Shown here: positions 1 to 8,664 of the stretch, piece after piece
Numbering within the stretch: the stretch's first letter is position 1
Layout: each line of letters opens with the position of its first letter
Assembly (NCBI RefSeq): GCF_023913775.1
Contig: NZ_JAMXAX010000062.1
Span: forward strand, 1 to 32,832
Direction: 5' to 3'
DNA: 32,832 bases
From: Acidovorax facilis
GTDB lineage: Bacteria > Pseudomonadota > Gammaproteobacteria > Burkholderiales > Burkholderiaceae_C
Position numbers and translations under genes: made by a program
The notes under the pieces: generated by a model
Seen by the model: only the letters and a program-made list of their open reading frames with translations
The model's database searches: none
Told to the model about the DNA's origin: nothing

Positions 1-1
1 G

Positions 2-190
2 ACCCACAGGTTCAACAGCCGCGAAGACATGGAGCAAACCCTGCTGCGCTATGTGGCCCTGTACAACCACCAGTTACCGCAGTCAGCGCTCAAGAGCAGT
101 ACGCCGATGCAGGCGATGAAAGAGTGGTACCAGACCCACCCGCACCTGTTTCACAAGCGACCATATGATCGTACGGGATGCGACACTTAG
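2..190 (+). mobile_element. IS481-type transposase, C-terminal fragment
   Basis: The reading frame is open from the first base of the window and ends in TAG at 188-190, giving the last 62 residues of a transposase. Visible motifs are YVALYNHQLPQ, then TPMQAMKEWY, then a tail ending KRPYDRTGCDT, which fit the C-terminal end of the DDE integrase core of IS481-family (IS3-like) transposases. The start and the catalytic residues lie outside the window. Its stop codon overlaps the stop codon of the convergent glycosyltransferase gene (shared bases 188-189), so the element's end lies on or just beyond this point. I could not define a terminal inverted repeat. The family call is from motif memory and is fairly sure; whether the element is intact cannot be judged. 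Confidence 0.75.
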
Positions 191-1821
191 CCTTGTACTG
201 CGGCAGCTTTGTCAATGCGCTTGAAGAGATAATAGCTGGATCCCGTACTCATCTTCACAGATTTGATTTCCACAAAATCACTGCGCGAACGCACCAAGGC
301 CATTGATTTATCAAGCAGTTTACCAGACGGAAAACTTTCATTGGCCACACCACCTGTCCCAGGGTCACAGGCGACAATATAGTCCGACATTTCGAGCAGA
401 CGCACCCACTCCTGCTCATCCGCGTCAAATGTAAACAACCCCCTCAATCCAATTTTCTTATTTCTCTTCTTAAAATAGTACGTAAAAAGATCATTATTGA
501 CATATCCAGTGGCCGTGTAATATATGGTCACCGGCTTATCCGCCTTCACAGCGATATCAGCCTCGAGGGCCTGAAAGATATCCTGCGAAACCTTCACTGA
601 GTCATCACTATGAGTGGGTCTTGACCTGGGCGAAGACACTTGAATTGTTGCGTAACTCAATGCCAGAACAAACACTATTGCAATCATGCCGAAGGCATAG
701 GCATAAAAACGCGTACTCTTGGTGCCAACCACCGATTCAAAAACCTCTACGAACCCATAGATCACCGTAAACAGAAACAAATAATAAAATGTCGCAGCAA
801 AAAATGGATTTCCCATTCCCAGATAGGTTGGCGCAAACCATGCCATCAGCACCATCACCACCAACCCCCCCAGAACTTTGATCGAGTCTTTTTTTCTATA
901 AAACATAAACATGCCACCAAACAGCACAATGGCGGCAGCATAGACATACAAAAACCCTCCAAGCAATTGGCGGCCATAAACCCCCGTCAGGTACATCCAC
1001 AGCTTGACCTCCCAATCCCTTGAGTAGACCCAAATATCGCTGCCGGTGGCACTGCTTACATACCGCGTCAAATGCCCCCAATTCGCATAATAATATGGCA
1101 AAACGAGAATAATAGACATCACAAGGCATTGCACAGCCAGAAGTGTCGCGAACAATAAGGTGGCGTTGCGGGGAGCTGAACAACTGCGATATACAGAGAA
1201 TCCCAGGGACGCCAACATCATAACGACAACAAACAGAGAGGCCGTGGGCTTGGTCATCAATGCCAGCGCGAAGATGCAGCTCAAAAACAGCCTGTCACGA
1301 AACCTGGTTTCTGCAATTGGCCGCGTCACAGCAAGAAAAACTGCAATCGCGCCAAACAACCCAGCAGGAAGATCTGGGCGAAACTCCAAAACGGTAGCCA
1401 TCACAAAGTATGGTGCCAAGGCAAAAAATAAAAGAACAACCTGCGCATAAAGGCTCATGCTGCGCGTGATGTGCCTGACAAGCAGCAGCATGGCAAAAAT
1501 AACAGAGGCATTCGCGATATAAGGGGCCCAGTCGCGGATCCCAAAAATAGCAAACGCAGCCGCCGCAAGCAATGTTGAGAATGGCGAATGTGGTGGATTG
1601 CGCACCAGATTCAGCAGAAGATCGAATATTCCATTTTCATAGAAAATGCGCAACCGAGTCAGGCCATCATCAAAATAGACGATGTCATCGTATCCAATGA
1701 CGGTAGACAGTCGGCCATATTCATAGGAAAAATTGATCGAAAAACACGCATATATCACAGACAACAGCACCAAGAATCCTATCGAGACGCTTGACCGGCG
1801 GGGCATATTCGGAATATTCAT
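187..1821 (-). CDS. GT-C family membrane glycosyltransferase (PMT/ArnT-like)
   Basis: A 544-residue integral membrane protein with about ten hydrophobic stretches. After a first membrane segment (about residues 13-30) comes an acidic loop, YDDIVYFDD (44-52), and then NPPHSP (75-80). An Asp-containing first periplasmic loop followed by a short Pro-rich motif is typical of GT-C glycosyltransferases of the PMT/ArnT type, which transfer sugars from polyprenyl-phosphate donors on the periplasmic face. The last 120 residues form a soluble tail. It is the last gene of the minus-strand polysaccharide operon, 95 nt after the three-domain gene. Base composition is clearly more AT-rich than the housekeeping genes to the right, suggesting acquisition. 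No strong Shine-Dalgarno is seen before the ATG. The C-terminus abuts the IS481 fragment, so the original end may have been altered. The substrate is unknown. Confidence 0.72.
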   Translation of the reverse strand: MNIPNMPRRSSVSIGFLVLLSVIYACFSINFSYEYGRLSTVIGYDDIVYFDDGLTRLRIFYENGIFDLLLNLVRNPPHSPFSTLLAAAAFAIFGIRDWAPYIANASVIFAMLLLVRHITRSMSLYAQVVLLFFALAPYFVMATVLEFRPDLPAGLFGAIAVFLAVTRPIAETRFRDRLFLSCIFALALMTKPTASLFVVVMMLASLGFSVYRSCSAPRNATLLFATLLAVQCLVMSIILVLPYYYANWGHLTRYVSSATGSDIWVYSRDWEVKLWMYLTGVYGRQLLGGFLYVYAAAIVLFGGMFMFYRKKDSIKVLGGLVVMVLMAWFAPTYLGMGNPFFAATFYYLFLFTVIYGFVEVFESVVGTKSTRFYAYAFGMIAIVFVLALSYATIQVSSPRSRPTHSDDSVKVSQDIFQALEADIAVKADKPVTIYYTATGYVNNDLFTYYFKKRNKKIGLRGLFTFDADEQEWVRLLEMSDYIVACDPGTGGVANESFPSGKLLDKSMALVRSRSDFVEIKSVKMSTGSSYYLFKRIDKAAAVQG

Positions 1822-1916
1822 CAGATGCTATTCAAACAGGAACCGCAGTTCCTGGCACGCTCGCCGGACTGGTTCCGGCACGTGGTGGAAAGGACAGGCT
1901 GAAGGCCATGGAAACG

Positions 1917-4529
1917 CTACCGCTTGATCCGGTAAACGAGATCATGGGCCACATGCTTGATCAGATAGGGTATCAAGGCACGGTGAATCTGTGCCCAACT
2001 CACCTCGTGCCCCAGCGCGCGCCTGCGTAGCCGAGCCATCTCTTCCGTGCCGATTTCGTTGATCTGCGCCGATGTTTTCTGCGCACCGTGGATGCGGAAA
2101 GCCCCGAGAAAATCGGGCAAGCGCACCATGCGGGCTCCGGCATTCCGGAAACGCTGCAGCAGGTCCCAATCCATGGCGAAACGGAAACTCTCATCGATGT
2201 GCCCGCCGGCCTTCTCCCAGATGGAGCGCCGCCAGAACAGGGTTTCCTGGGGAATGAAGTCAGCCCAGGAAAGCACCTCGTCATCGTGTGCGGGCAACAC
2301 CCAGCGCCCGATCTCCCGGTCTTCTTCGTCGATCAGTATGCGATTGCCATACACCACATCCACGTCGGGGTGCTGCGCAAAATACTCTCCGACCCGGTGC
2401 AAGGCCCCGGGCATCAGTAAGTCATCGGAATTGAGCCACGCCATGATCTCGCCGCTCACACGGGCAAAACCGAGGTTGATGGCCTGGGACTGCCCTCCGT
2501 CCTTTTTCGACACCCAGCCGGCTAGGCGATCGCCGTAGAGCCGCAACACCTCCGTGGTGCCGTCCGTCGAGCCGCCGTCCTGCACGAAATACTCGAGCTT
2601 GGGGTAGTTCTGGCTGAGTACGCTGTCAAGCGTGCGGCCGACAAAATTCGCCTGCTGGAAAGATGGCGTGACCATCGAGATCGAGGGCAGCGCCCCAGCC
2701 CCTAGACTGCTGACATACGGCTTGGGCGATTCGAGCCGGCGCGGCAGGTGCTGGGTGAGAGTGCCCAGACGCGGCCGCAGGGCTGCCCGCAAATGGCGGC
2801 CGACAAAACCGATGGAGCGCAGCAACGGGGACAACGGAGGAAATGCCACACGGTACGCAGCGAGTGCGCGAGCCTGTTTCCGGATCACGATTTCCTTGCG
2901 GATCAGTTCCGCTTCCAAGGCCTTGCGAGACGTGGACGCCGGGCCGGATGAAGAGATGGCGGGCACGTCCTCCAAGCTCTTGAGCAGCGCCTGTTCCTCC
3001 GACTCGATGTCATCGATCACGTGCTGCTGTCCCAGCAGCGCCTTGACTTCATTGTCAAGGCGGCGGATCACGGCTTCCTTCGCTTCGCATTCTTTGACAA
3101 GCGTGGCAAGGTAGCCATAGTTGCGCTGCTGCACCTCGGGTGCCAGCCCACCCACAACAGCCCGCACCATCGCCAAGTCTGCAACGTCACGGACAAACAG
3201 GACGTTGCCCCAGTCGCCGGCTTGTGTCCAGGGCGCATCCCACTCCAGCGACTCCAGGCGCCCATGGCGACGGATGACCACCGAGTGGTCGTAGCCACAT
3301 CCGGCGGCCCAGGTTTGCAGATCCGCCAGTGAATACAGGTTCCGGCCGCTGGTTTCCGGCAAATTGTCCCAGTACTCGGCCAGGATGAAGCGCGGGCGCA
3401 GACCCTCGAGACCGCGCAGCACGGCAAGATCGTGCCCGTCGGTATCGACCTTCAGGAAATCAACCACCTCCGGCAGTTGCTTGTCGACCACAAGCCCCCC
3501 CAGTGCGACAGTCTCCACTTCGATGGCACGCGCACTGCGCACGACCGTGATCGAATCGCCCAGGTCCGCGAGCGTATGGTGATAGTCGAGTTCCCGGCCT
3601 TCCGGGTCGATGGCAATGTGGAAAACGGCCTTGCCGAATCGCTCGGAAACAGCCTGGGCCCGCACCTCGACGCGGGGCTCGCTGGCAAAACGTGCGCTCA
3701 GATGCTCGACATGCCGTGGGAGAGCCTCGAAGGCAATCACACGCTCAGCCCCCGCACTCAAGGCCAGGTCAATGAACGAGCCACGCTCGACACCCACATC
3801 GATGACAACCGGCTTGACAAGCCGCGCCATGACATCGGCGGCCAGCCGATAGTCCAGGGCCTGTCCATGGTCTTCCTGCCGCATGTAGAAATGTTCCGCA
3901 AGCCAGGAGGCAAAGTCGCGTTCGATGCGCAGAAAAAGCGCTTTTTCTGCTGTGCTCAGATCGTCCGGCGCCGGCTGGAAAGTACGGTGCGCCGGCAGAA
4001 TCATGGTCTGCACATCGTAGTCCGCCATATCGGCAGTCTGCCGCTGCGCAAAGGTTGCGTCGATGCGGGAAAGCAAAATGTCGTCGCTCTCGCGGGACAA
4101 CACTTCCGCGCCGTACTTCTTGCCAAGCACCTGCCTCAAATCCCGGATGGCGTTTGCTGGGTCGCGCTCGACCTGCTCGTACCGCAATACGGCATCGGCA
4201 ACGTGCATCCAGGCACGGCCAGCCTGCACCCAGGCATTGAGTTGGCCGATGTCGCAATCCGAGGAGAACTTGCGAAAGTAGCTGACCGCCGCCGTGCGGA
4301 TGTCACGGTAGGAATAGATAACGCAGTCGGCCGCCTTGGCCAGCACTTCGCTGTAGTGATGGCATTTGGCAAGAACATTCCCGTTAGCCGTAGCAAACTG
4401 CTCTTCGGCAGCCGTGTCGCTGGGCTCAATCCAGACCGTTTTCAGGTTCTGATCGGCGACTATCTCGCGCGCAGCATTGAATGCCCAGGTGGTCATCGAG
4501 CGCGGCATGCCGCAGATGAGGATCTTCAT
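1917..4529 (-). CDS. Three-domain sulfotransferase-like / FkbM methyltransferase / GT2 glycosyltransferase
   Basis: An 870-residue cytosolic protein with three recognisable parts. Residues 1 to about 215 look like a P-loop sulfotransferase: GMPRSMTTW (7-15) matches the 5'-phosphosulfate loop, and YSYRDIRTAAVSYFRKF (72-88) matches the 3'-phosphate motif of PAPS-binding enzymes. Residues 240-445 are an FkbM-type SAM methyltransferase: VIDVGVERGSF (242-252) is motif I and FLKVDTDGHDLAVLRG (358-373) is the family hallmark. Residues 465-560 are charged and helical, probably coiled coil. Residues 617-840 are a family 2 glycosyltransferase with TPSFQQANFV, QDGGSTDGT (650-658) and the DXD-like NSDD (700-703). 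The gene sits 33 nt after wzt. A role in building or end-capping the exported glycan is inference. Domain calls are firm for GT2 and FkbM and somewhat less so for the N-terminus. Confidence 0.85.
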   Translation of the reverse strand: MKILICGMPRSMTTWAFNAAREIVADQNLKTVWIEPSDTAAEEQFATANGNVLAKCHHYSEVLAKAADCVIYSYRDIRTAAVSYFRKFSSDCDIGQLNAWVQAGRAWMHVADAVLRYEQVERDPANAIRDLRQVLGKKYGAEVLSRESDDILLSRIDATFAQRQTADMADYDVQTMILPAHRTFQPAPDDLSTAEKALFLRIERDFASWLAEHFYMRQEDHGQALDYRLAADVMARLVKPVVIDVGVERGSFIDLALSAGAERVIAFEALPRHVEHLSARFASEPRVEVRAQAVSERFGKAVFHIAIDPEGRELDYHHTLADLGDSITVVRSARAIEVETVALGGLVVDKQLPEVVDFLKVDTDGHDLAVLRGLEGLRPRFILAEYWDNLPETSGRNLYSLADLQTWAAGCGYDHSVVIRRHGRLESLEWDAPWTQAGDWGNVLFVRDVADLAMVRAVVGGLAPEVQQRNYGYLATLVKECEAKEAVIRRLDNEVKALLGQQHVIDDIESEEQALLKSLEDVPAISSSGPASTSRKALEAELIRKEIVIRKQARALAAYRVAFPPLSPLLRSIGFVGRHLRAALRPRLGTLTQHLPRRLESPKPYVSSLGAGALPSISMVTPSFQQANFVGRTLDSVLSQNYPKLEYFVQDGGSTDGTTEVLRLYGDRLAGWVSKKDGGQSQAINLGFARVSGEIMAWLNSDDLLMPGALHRVGEYFAQHPDVDVVYGNRILIDEEDREIGRWVLPAHDDEVLSWADFIPQETLFWRRSIWEKAGGHIDESFRFAMDWDLLQRFRNAGARMVRLPDFLGAFRIHGAQKTSAQINEIGTEEMARLRRRALGHEVSWAQIHRALIPYLIKHVAHDLVYRIKR

Positions 4530-4562
4530 TCTGAGTTCTCTTCACTGTTTGACAGTTGCAAT

Positions 4563-5828
4563 TCAGGCCAGTGAGCCGCGCACCGGCAGCCCAAACATCC
4601 CAAGAAAGGGGGCGGACTCGTTCTCATAGTCCCAGCGGACCTCCAACGGCCCGAACCAGTCGGTCGTGTCAAGCTCCACTCCGCGATTCGACACCAGTGA
4701 CTCGGACGAAAAGCCGACCCGCAACGAATACTGCCCGGCCTCGAGGCGTAAATCCATCTCGAAATCGAATGCCGACCAGTCTCGTTCGGTCGACACAATC
4801 TGCATGAACCCAAGCCTTCTGGAACTGGTGGAGTTGACGATCTGGTCATAGCGGTTCTTGACGGCAAGCACCAAACGCAGCCTCTCGACCTCCTCCCCTC
4901 CTTGGAAATAGATCCGCACCCGAATCGTATCGCCCAGGTGCACAGCGACCGTGTCGCAGCCGTTCGAATCCAAGATGCGCACAGCAAAAAGCGGCTTACC
5001 TGCCGCCACGGGGCGGGACCAGGCGGTGTCTGGCGGCAATTGCGGGAACACGGCCTCGGGATTAGGGGGCTGGACCGGAGGGGGAACCTCGCGCGGCTCT
5101 CCCCCTTCAGCGAAATAGCGCCGAATGGCCCCCTGCGTCTCCCCTGCATAGACTTGCTCACCATGGCGCAGATACACGGCCTTCTGGCACAAATCGCGCA
5201 CCGTCCCCATGTCATGGGAGACGAACAACAAGGTCAGCCCCTTCTCGCGCATCTCCCGCAGGCGGTTGAAGCACTTCTGCTGAAAAAAGAAGTCACCAAC
5301 GCTCAACGCCTCGTCGACGATCAGAATGTCGGGGTCGCACAACACCTGCACAGAGAAGGCAAGGCGCATCATCATGCCGCTTGAATAGCTCTTCACGGGG
5401 CGGTCGATGGCATCCCCGATTTCGGCGAATTCTTCGATTTCAGAGAAGCGAGCCAATATCTCTTCACGCGATAGGCCAAGCAACAGGCCGTTGAGCAACA
5501 CATTGTCGCGCCCGGTGTACTCGGGATTGAACCCGCTACCTAGTTCCAACAATGCGGAAACCCGCCCATGGACGCTCACTGTTCCCGTCGTGGGCTGGAG
5601 GGTTCCCGTGAGAATTTCGAGCAATGTGCTCTTACCGCCTCCATTGCGACCAATAATAGCAACAGATTCACCTTGTTGAACTTCAAAATCGATATTGCGC
5701 AGCGCCCAATGCTGCCTAACGCCTCGCTCATATTTTGGCCAAAGGGCATGCAGCACCCTGGAACGGGCAGAATCAAAAATGGGGTAACACTTGCTAATGC
5801 CGCGTACTGAAATTACAGCAGTACTCAT
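4563..5828 (-). CDS. wzt: O-antigen/polysaccharide ABC exporter ATP-binding protein with C-terminal glycan-binding domain
   Basis: A 421-residue ATPase of the polysaccharide ABC exporter. The nucleotide-binding domain covers residues 1-245: Walker A GRNGGGKST (60-68), signature SYSSGMMMRLAFS (147-159), Walker B DILIVDEAL (167-175) and switch His in FVSHD (202-206). After a Pro-rich linker (about 247-270) comes a beta-rich domain (about 275-418) matching the Wzt C-terminal domain, which in known systems recognises the modified non-reducing end of the finished O-polysaccharide before export. It begins 3 nt after the wzm stop, so translation is probably coupled; no separate strong ribosome binding site is seen. 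The long form with a C-domain implies a chain that is polymerised and capped in the cytoplasm. The family is sure; the glycan is unknown. Confidence 0.9.
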   Translation of the reverse strand: MSTAVISVRGISKCYPIFDSARSRVLHALWPKYERGVRQHWALRNIDFEVQQGESVAIIGRNGGGKSTLLEILTGTLQPTTGTVSVHGRVSALLELGSGFNPEYTGRDNVLLNGLLLGLSREEILARFSEIEEFAEIGDAIDRPVKSYSSGMMMRLAFSVQVLCDPDILIVDEALSVGDFFFQQKCFNRLREMREKGLTLLFVSHDMGTVRDLCQKAVYLRHGEQVYAGETQGAIRRYFAEGGEPREVPPPVQPPNPEAVFPQLPPDTAWSRPVAAGKPLFAVRILDSNGCDTVAVHLGDTIRVRIYFQGGEEVERLRLVLAVKNRYDQIVNSTSSRRLGFMQIVSTERDWSAFDFEMDLRLEAGQYSLRVGFSSESLVSNRGVELDTTDWFGPLEVRWDYENESAPFLGMFGLPVRGSLA

Positions 5829-5831
5829 GAT

Positions 5832-6602
5832 TCAAACCAAATCCGCAAACAAAGGCCTAAGACGTCGAAAGAAACACAATGAGGCATACGAAAAAGCAAG
5901 ACTCAGCGCCATATAAGCAATAATTTCGATCGCTTCAGGCAAAATCCCTGCAAACAGGAAACTGCGAGTCCATCCTACAAGATATGTAAGAGGGTTCAAT
6001 GCCAGAGCCGCCCGCAACGGTTCTGGGATGTCATCAATCGAATAGAATATGGGAGTGACAAACAACAATACATGACTGGTGATTCCAACAATCTGCCCCG
6101 TATCACGCAACATCACACCTAATGCGGAGAAAATCCAGCCAATTCCCAGCAACAGCGGGAGTACGGCAATAAAAACCAAGGGAACGAGAAGCACGGTCAT
6201 TTTTGGCATACCAAACAACACTACCCAGCACAGAAGCCAGACAGCAATCCCGATTGCAGCATGCAGCAGTGCCACAATGGCACTCACTAATGGAAGAATT
6301 TCCAAAGGAAAGACTACCTTTTTGACAAAATTCTGATTACCTACAATCATTGCCGGGGCTTTTATTAAGCATTCTGAAAATGCGTTAAATACTATTAATC
6401 CAGCAAATAGGTACAGCGCATACCCGAAAGTCCCTCCGCCTCCATTCCAACGGGTTTTCAGAACTACGCCAAAAACCAACGTGTAAATGGATAGCAGGAA
6501 CAGCGGATGGATCAGCGCCCACAACACGCCTCCAAGCGATCCTTGATAGCGCCCAGCGAATTCACGGCGGACCAATTCGACAATTAAGCCTGCATGTTTC
6601 AT
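5832..6602 (-). CDS. wzm: O-antigen/polysaccharide ABC exporter permease
   Basis: A 256-residue ABC-2 type permease with six hydrophobic segments. It begins with a cytoplasmic segment containing VELVRREFAGRYQGSLGG and LWALIHPLFLLSIYTLVFG, the N-terminal signature of the Wzm/TagG/KpsM group. It forms the inner-membrane channel that works with the Wzt ATPase encoded 3 nt downstream to move lipid-linked glycan to the periplasm. It lies 25 nt after manC. Its base composition is noticeably AT-richer than that of manC and wzt, so it may have a different origin from its neighbours. KpsM-type capsule export is an alternative, but the Wzt C-domain next door favours the O-antigen type. Confidence 0.9.
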   Translation of the reverse strand: MKHAGLIVELVRREFAGRYQGSLGGVLWALIHPLFLLSIYTLVFGVVLKTRWNGGGGTFGYALYLFAGLIVFNAFSECLIKAPAMIVGNQNFVKKVVFPLEILPLVSAIVALLHAAIGIAVWLLCWVVLFGMPKMTVLLVPLVFIAVLPLLLGIGWIFSALGVMLRDTGQIVGITSHVLLFVTPIFYSIDDIPEPLRAALALNPLTYLVGWTRSFLFAGILPEAIEIIAYMALSLAFSYASLCFFRRLRPLFADLV

Positions 6603-6627
6603 GCCTTGATCTCACGATGGCTATCAA

Positions 6628-8082
6628 TCATTCTGGAATCCGACCATAGGTATCTTCAAGGCGGACGATGTCATCTTCACCCAGGTAGCTCCCGGATTGG
6701 ACTTCAATAATTTCCAGCGGCACTTTGCCCGGGTTGGCCAAGCGATGGACGTTGCCCAGTGGGATGAACGTGGACTCGTTTTCACCTAGCAGGAACGTCT
6801 TATCGCCATTGGTGACCTGCGCCGTGCCCTTCACCACGATCCAATGCTCAGCTCGATGATGGTGCATTTGCAGGCTGAGTTGCGCACCAGGATTCACCAC
6901 AATGTGTTTGACCTGGAAGCGTTCACCGCCATCGATACAGTCGTACCAGCCCCAAGGGCGATGTACCTTTCGGTGGGTCGAAGCCAGACCGCGCTTTTGC
7001 GCATTTAGCGCTTCTACTATTTTTTTTACGTCCTGGGTTTTGCGCTTATCAGCCACCAAAATGGCGTCAGCGGTTTCGACCACCACCAGGTTATCCACAC
7101 CAACAGTAGCCACCAAGCAAGTTTCAGAAAAGAGCAGGCTGTCGCGGGTGTCGATGGCAAGAGTCTGACCGACATGGGCGTTCCCGCCTGCATCGCGCGG
7201 CAGAATGTCCCATAGTGCATCCCAGGCGCCTAGATCGGACCAGCCTGCATCCATCGGCACCACACAGGCCGCTATGCCGAGTCTTTTGTCGTTCGGCAGG
7301 TGTTCCATGACGGCATAGTCGATAGAGTCAGCCGGACAAGCAGAAAATGAATCACCGTGCGGGCGGGTGAAATCCATATCTCTGCTGCTAAGCTCCATAG
7401 CGGCGCGGCAGGCTTGGAACATGGCGGGCTGCAGTGCGGCCATAGCCTTGAGCCACTGGTCGACCCGCACCATGAACAGACCGCTGTTCCACAAATAGTT
7501 GCCGCTGGCGATGTATGCCTGTGCCAGTTCGAGACTAGGTTTTTCTTCAAAACTCTGAATGGCGAATGCAGCGGTGCCGTCGACGGCCTGCGACTTCTTG
7601 ATGTAGCCATATCCGGTTTCTGGCCGGTTTGCCACAACGCCAAACGTCACCATGGCACCATCCCGAGCCAATGGCCACGCCTCTTCCACAGCTTGGTGTA
7701 GCTTCCCTGCGTTGGTCACAATATGGTCTGCAGGCATGGCCAGCAAAATGGCCTGGGGATCTGCAGCGAAAGCTGCTAAGGTCAAGGCGGGGGCAGTATT
7801 GCGGCCCGCAGGCTCCAATATCAGTCGTGCGGCGCCTACGCCGGCTTCATGCAGTTGCTGGGCGGCCAGGAAACGGTGTTCGCTATTGCACACCACAAGT
7901 GGTGACCTCTTTGGGATCGAGAGACTCAGTCCATCCAGACGCGTCGCCGTGTCTTGGAGCATGGAGACACCATCCCCACCCAGTGCTAGGAATTGCTTCG
8001 GATAGGTTTCACGAGAGAGGGGCCACAAGCGTGTACCCGAACCGCCACACAGAATAATAGGGAGCAAGTGATAGGGGTTCAT
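6628..8082 (-). CDS. manC: Mannose-1-phosphate guanylyltransferase / mannose-6-phosphate isomerase
   Basis: A 484-residue bifunctional enzyme making GDP-mannose from fructose-6-phosphate-derived mannose phosphates. The N-terminal nucleotidyltransferase carries ILCGGSGTRLWPLSRETYPK (residues 10-29), the pyrophosphorylase signature, and the FEEKPS motif that binds sugar phosphate. The C-terminal cupin (type II phosphomannose isomerase) carries FQVKHIVVNPGAQLSLQMHH and a following HWIVVKGTA, with metal-binding His residues. The length matches the ManC/AlgA/CpsB family. Its ATG overlaps the TGA of the DUF2304 gene by 4 nt, indicating translational coupling. In this operon it would supply GDP-mannose, or GDP-rhamnose/fucose precursors, for the exported polysaccharide; no converting enzymes are in the window. 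Confidence 0.93.
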   Translation of the reverse strand: MNPYHLLPIILCGGSGTRLWPLSRETYPKQFLALGGDGVSMLQDTATRLDGLSLSIPKRSPLVVCNSEHRFLAAQQLHEAGVGAARLILEPAGRNTAPALTLAAFAADPQAILLAMPADHIVTNAGKLHQAVEEAWPLARDGAMVTFGVVANRPETGYGYIKKSQAVDGTAAFAIQSFEEKPSLELAQAYIASGNYLWNSGLFMVRVDQWLKAMAALQPAMFQACRAAMELSSRDMDFTRPHGDSFSACPADSIDYAVMEHLPNDKRLGIAACVVPMDAGWSDLGAWDALWDILPRDAGGNAHVGQTLAIDTRDSLLFSETCLVATVGVDNLVVVETADAILVADKRKTQDVKKIVEALNAQKRGLASTHRKVHRPWGWYDCIDGGERFQVKHIVVNPGAQLSLQMHHHRAEHWIVVKGTAQVTNGDKTFLLGENESTFIPLGNVHRLANPGKVPLEIIEVQSGSYLGEDDIVRLEDTYGRIPE

Positions 8083-8471
8083 GGATTGATGGCGTCGGCA
8101 GGACGTGCTGTCGCCGCCGTATTTCGGTGCATTTCGATGTCTGCCTCGAGCAGGGCCAGCCGCTGGTTCAAGCGGCGCACGTCGCGTTCAATGCGGGTAT
8201 TTACCATGTCGGTGTGCAGCGCCTTGACCACCAGTACCACGCAGGCTAGCAACAGCAAAAGCGCAGGCGGATAGCCAAACCCTGCCCATCCGGCCAAACG
8301 GTCGATCAGGCCCGGCCAGGCTCCCAACACCGCTGCCGCTCCAGCCACAATGGCCCAGAAAAGGCCATGCATCAGATAAAGGTGATCGCGGCGTATCAAA
8401 TACAAAATAAGCACGGCCAAGCTGGTGCCCATGAGTGCTGTGGTTACTTGTAAGGGTGCCATTAGGCTCAT
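8079..8471 (-). CDS. DUF2304 family small membrane protein
   Basis: About 130 residues: three hydrophobic helices (the first around LMGTSLAVLILYLI, then WAIVAGAAAVLGAWPGLIDRL, then a leucine/valine-rich third) followed by a charged helix with ERDVRRLNQRLALLEADIE. This arrangement, including the FP/WPGLIDRLA-type segment and PP before the third helix, fits DUF2304, a family found beside glycosyltransferases in polysaccharide loci; its function is not established. An in-frame ATG exists at 8513, but GGAGG lies at 8476-8480, so I place the start at the ATG ending at 8471 (spacing 4 nt); 8474 and 8462 are alternatives. It is the first gene of the minus-strand operon and its stop overlaps the manC start by 4 nt. 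A role as membrane partner of a glycosyltransferase is inference. Confidence 0.75.
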   Translation of the reverse strand: MSLMAPLQVTTALMGTSLAVLILYLIRRDHLYLMHGLFWAIVAGAAAVLGAWPGLIDRLAGWAGFGYPPALLLLLACVVLVVKALHTDMVNTRIERDVRRLNQRLALLEADIEMHRNTAATARPADAINP

Positions 8472-8635
8472 CATTCCTCCAGTTTCGGATGCGAGACGGC
8501 GTACCGTTTCCATCGCTGTCGGAGCGGCCGGTCACGAACCGCCGCGTCGCAGACACCCCAGTTGTAGAACCGCAGGGATTTTGGTCAGCGGCGATTGTAG
8601 GGCCTAGCCTTGTCGGATCTTTCGACGATGAGCAG

Positions 8636-8664
8636 CTTGAAATCAATGCAAACGCCCGTATCAT
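8636..8664 (+). promoter_or_regulatory. groESL promoter, overlapping sigma70 and sigma32-like elements
   Basis: TTGAAA (8637-8642) and TATCAT (8659-8664) are separated by 16 bp and each match the sigma70 boxes at 5 of 6 bases. The same stretch contains CTTGAAA (8636-8642), the sigma32 -35 element, followed after 11 bp by GCCCGTAT (8654-8661), a partial match to the sigma32 -10 element. The CIRCE operator starts at the last base of the -10 box, so HrcA bound there would block initiation. The transcription start has not been measured. Confidence 0.65.

Noticed and set aside
640..1023. His-rich plus-strand frame that might look like a metal-binding protein
   Set aside because: It is antisense to membrane helices of the GT-C glycosyltransferase; the His and Gln runs come from reading that sequence backwards.
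3432..4574. 380-residue plus-strand frame opposite the three-domain gene
   Set aside because: No motif, and it overlaps the sulfotransferase and FkbM domains entirely.
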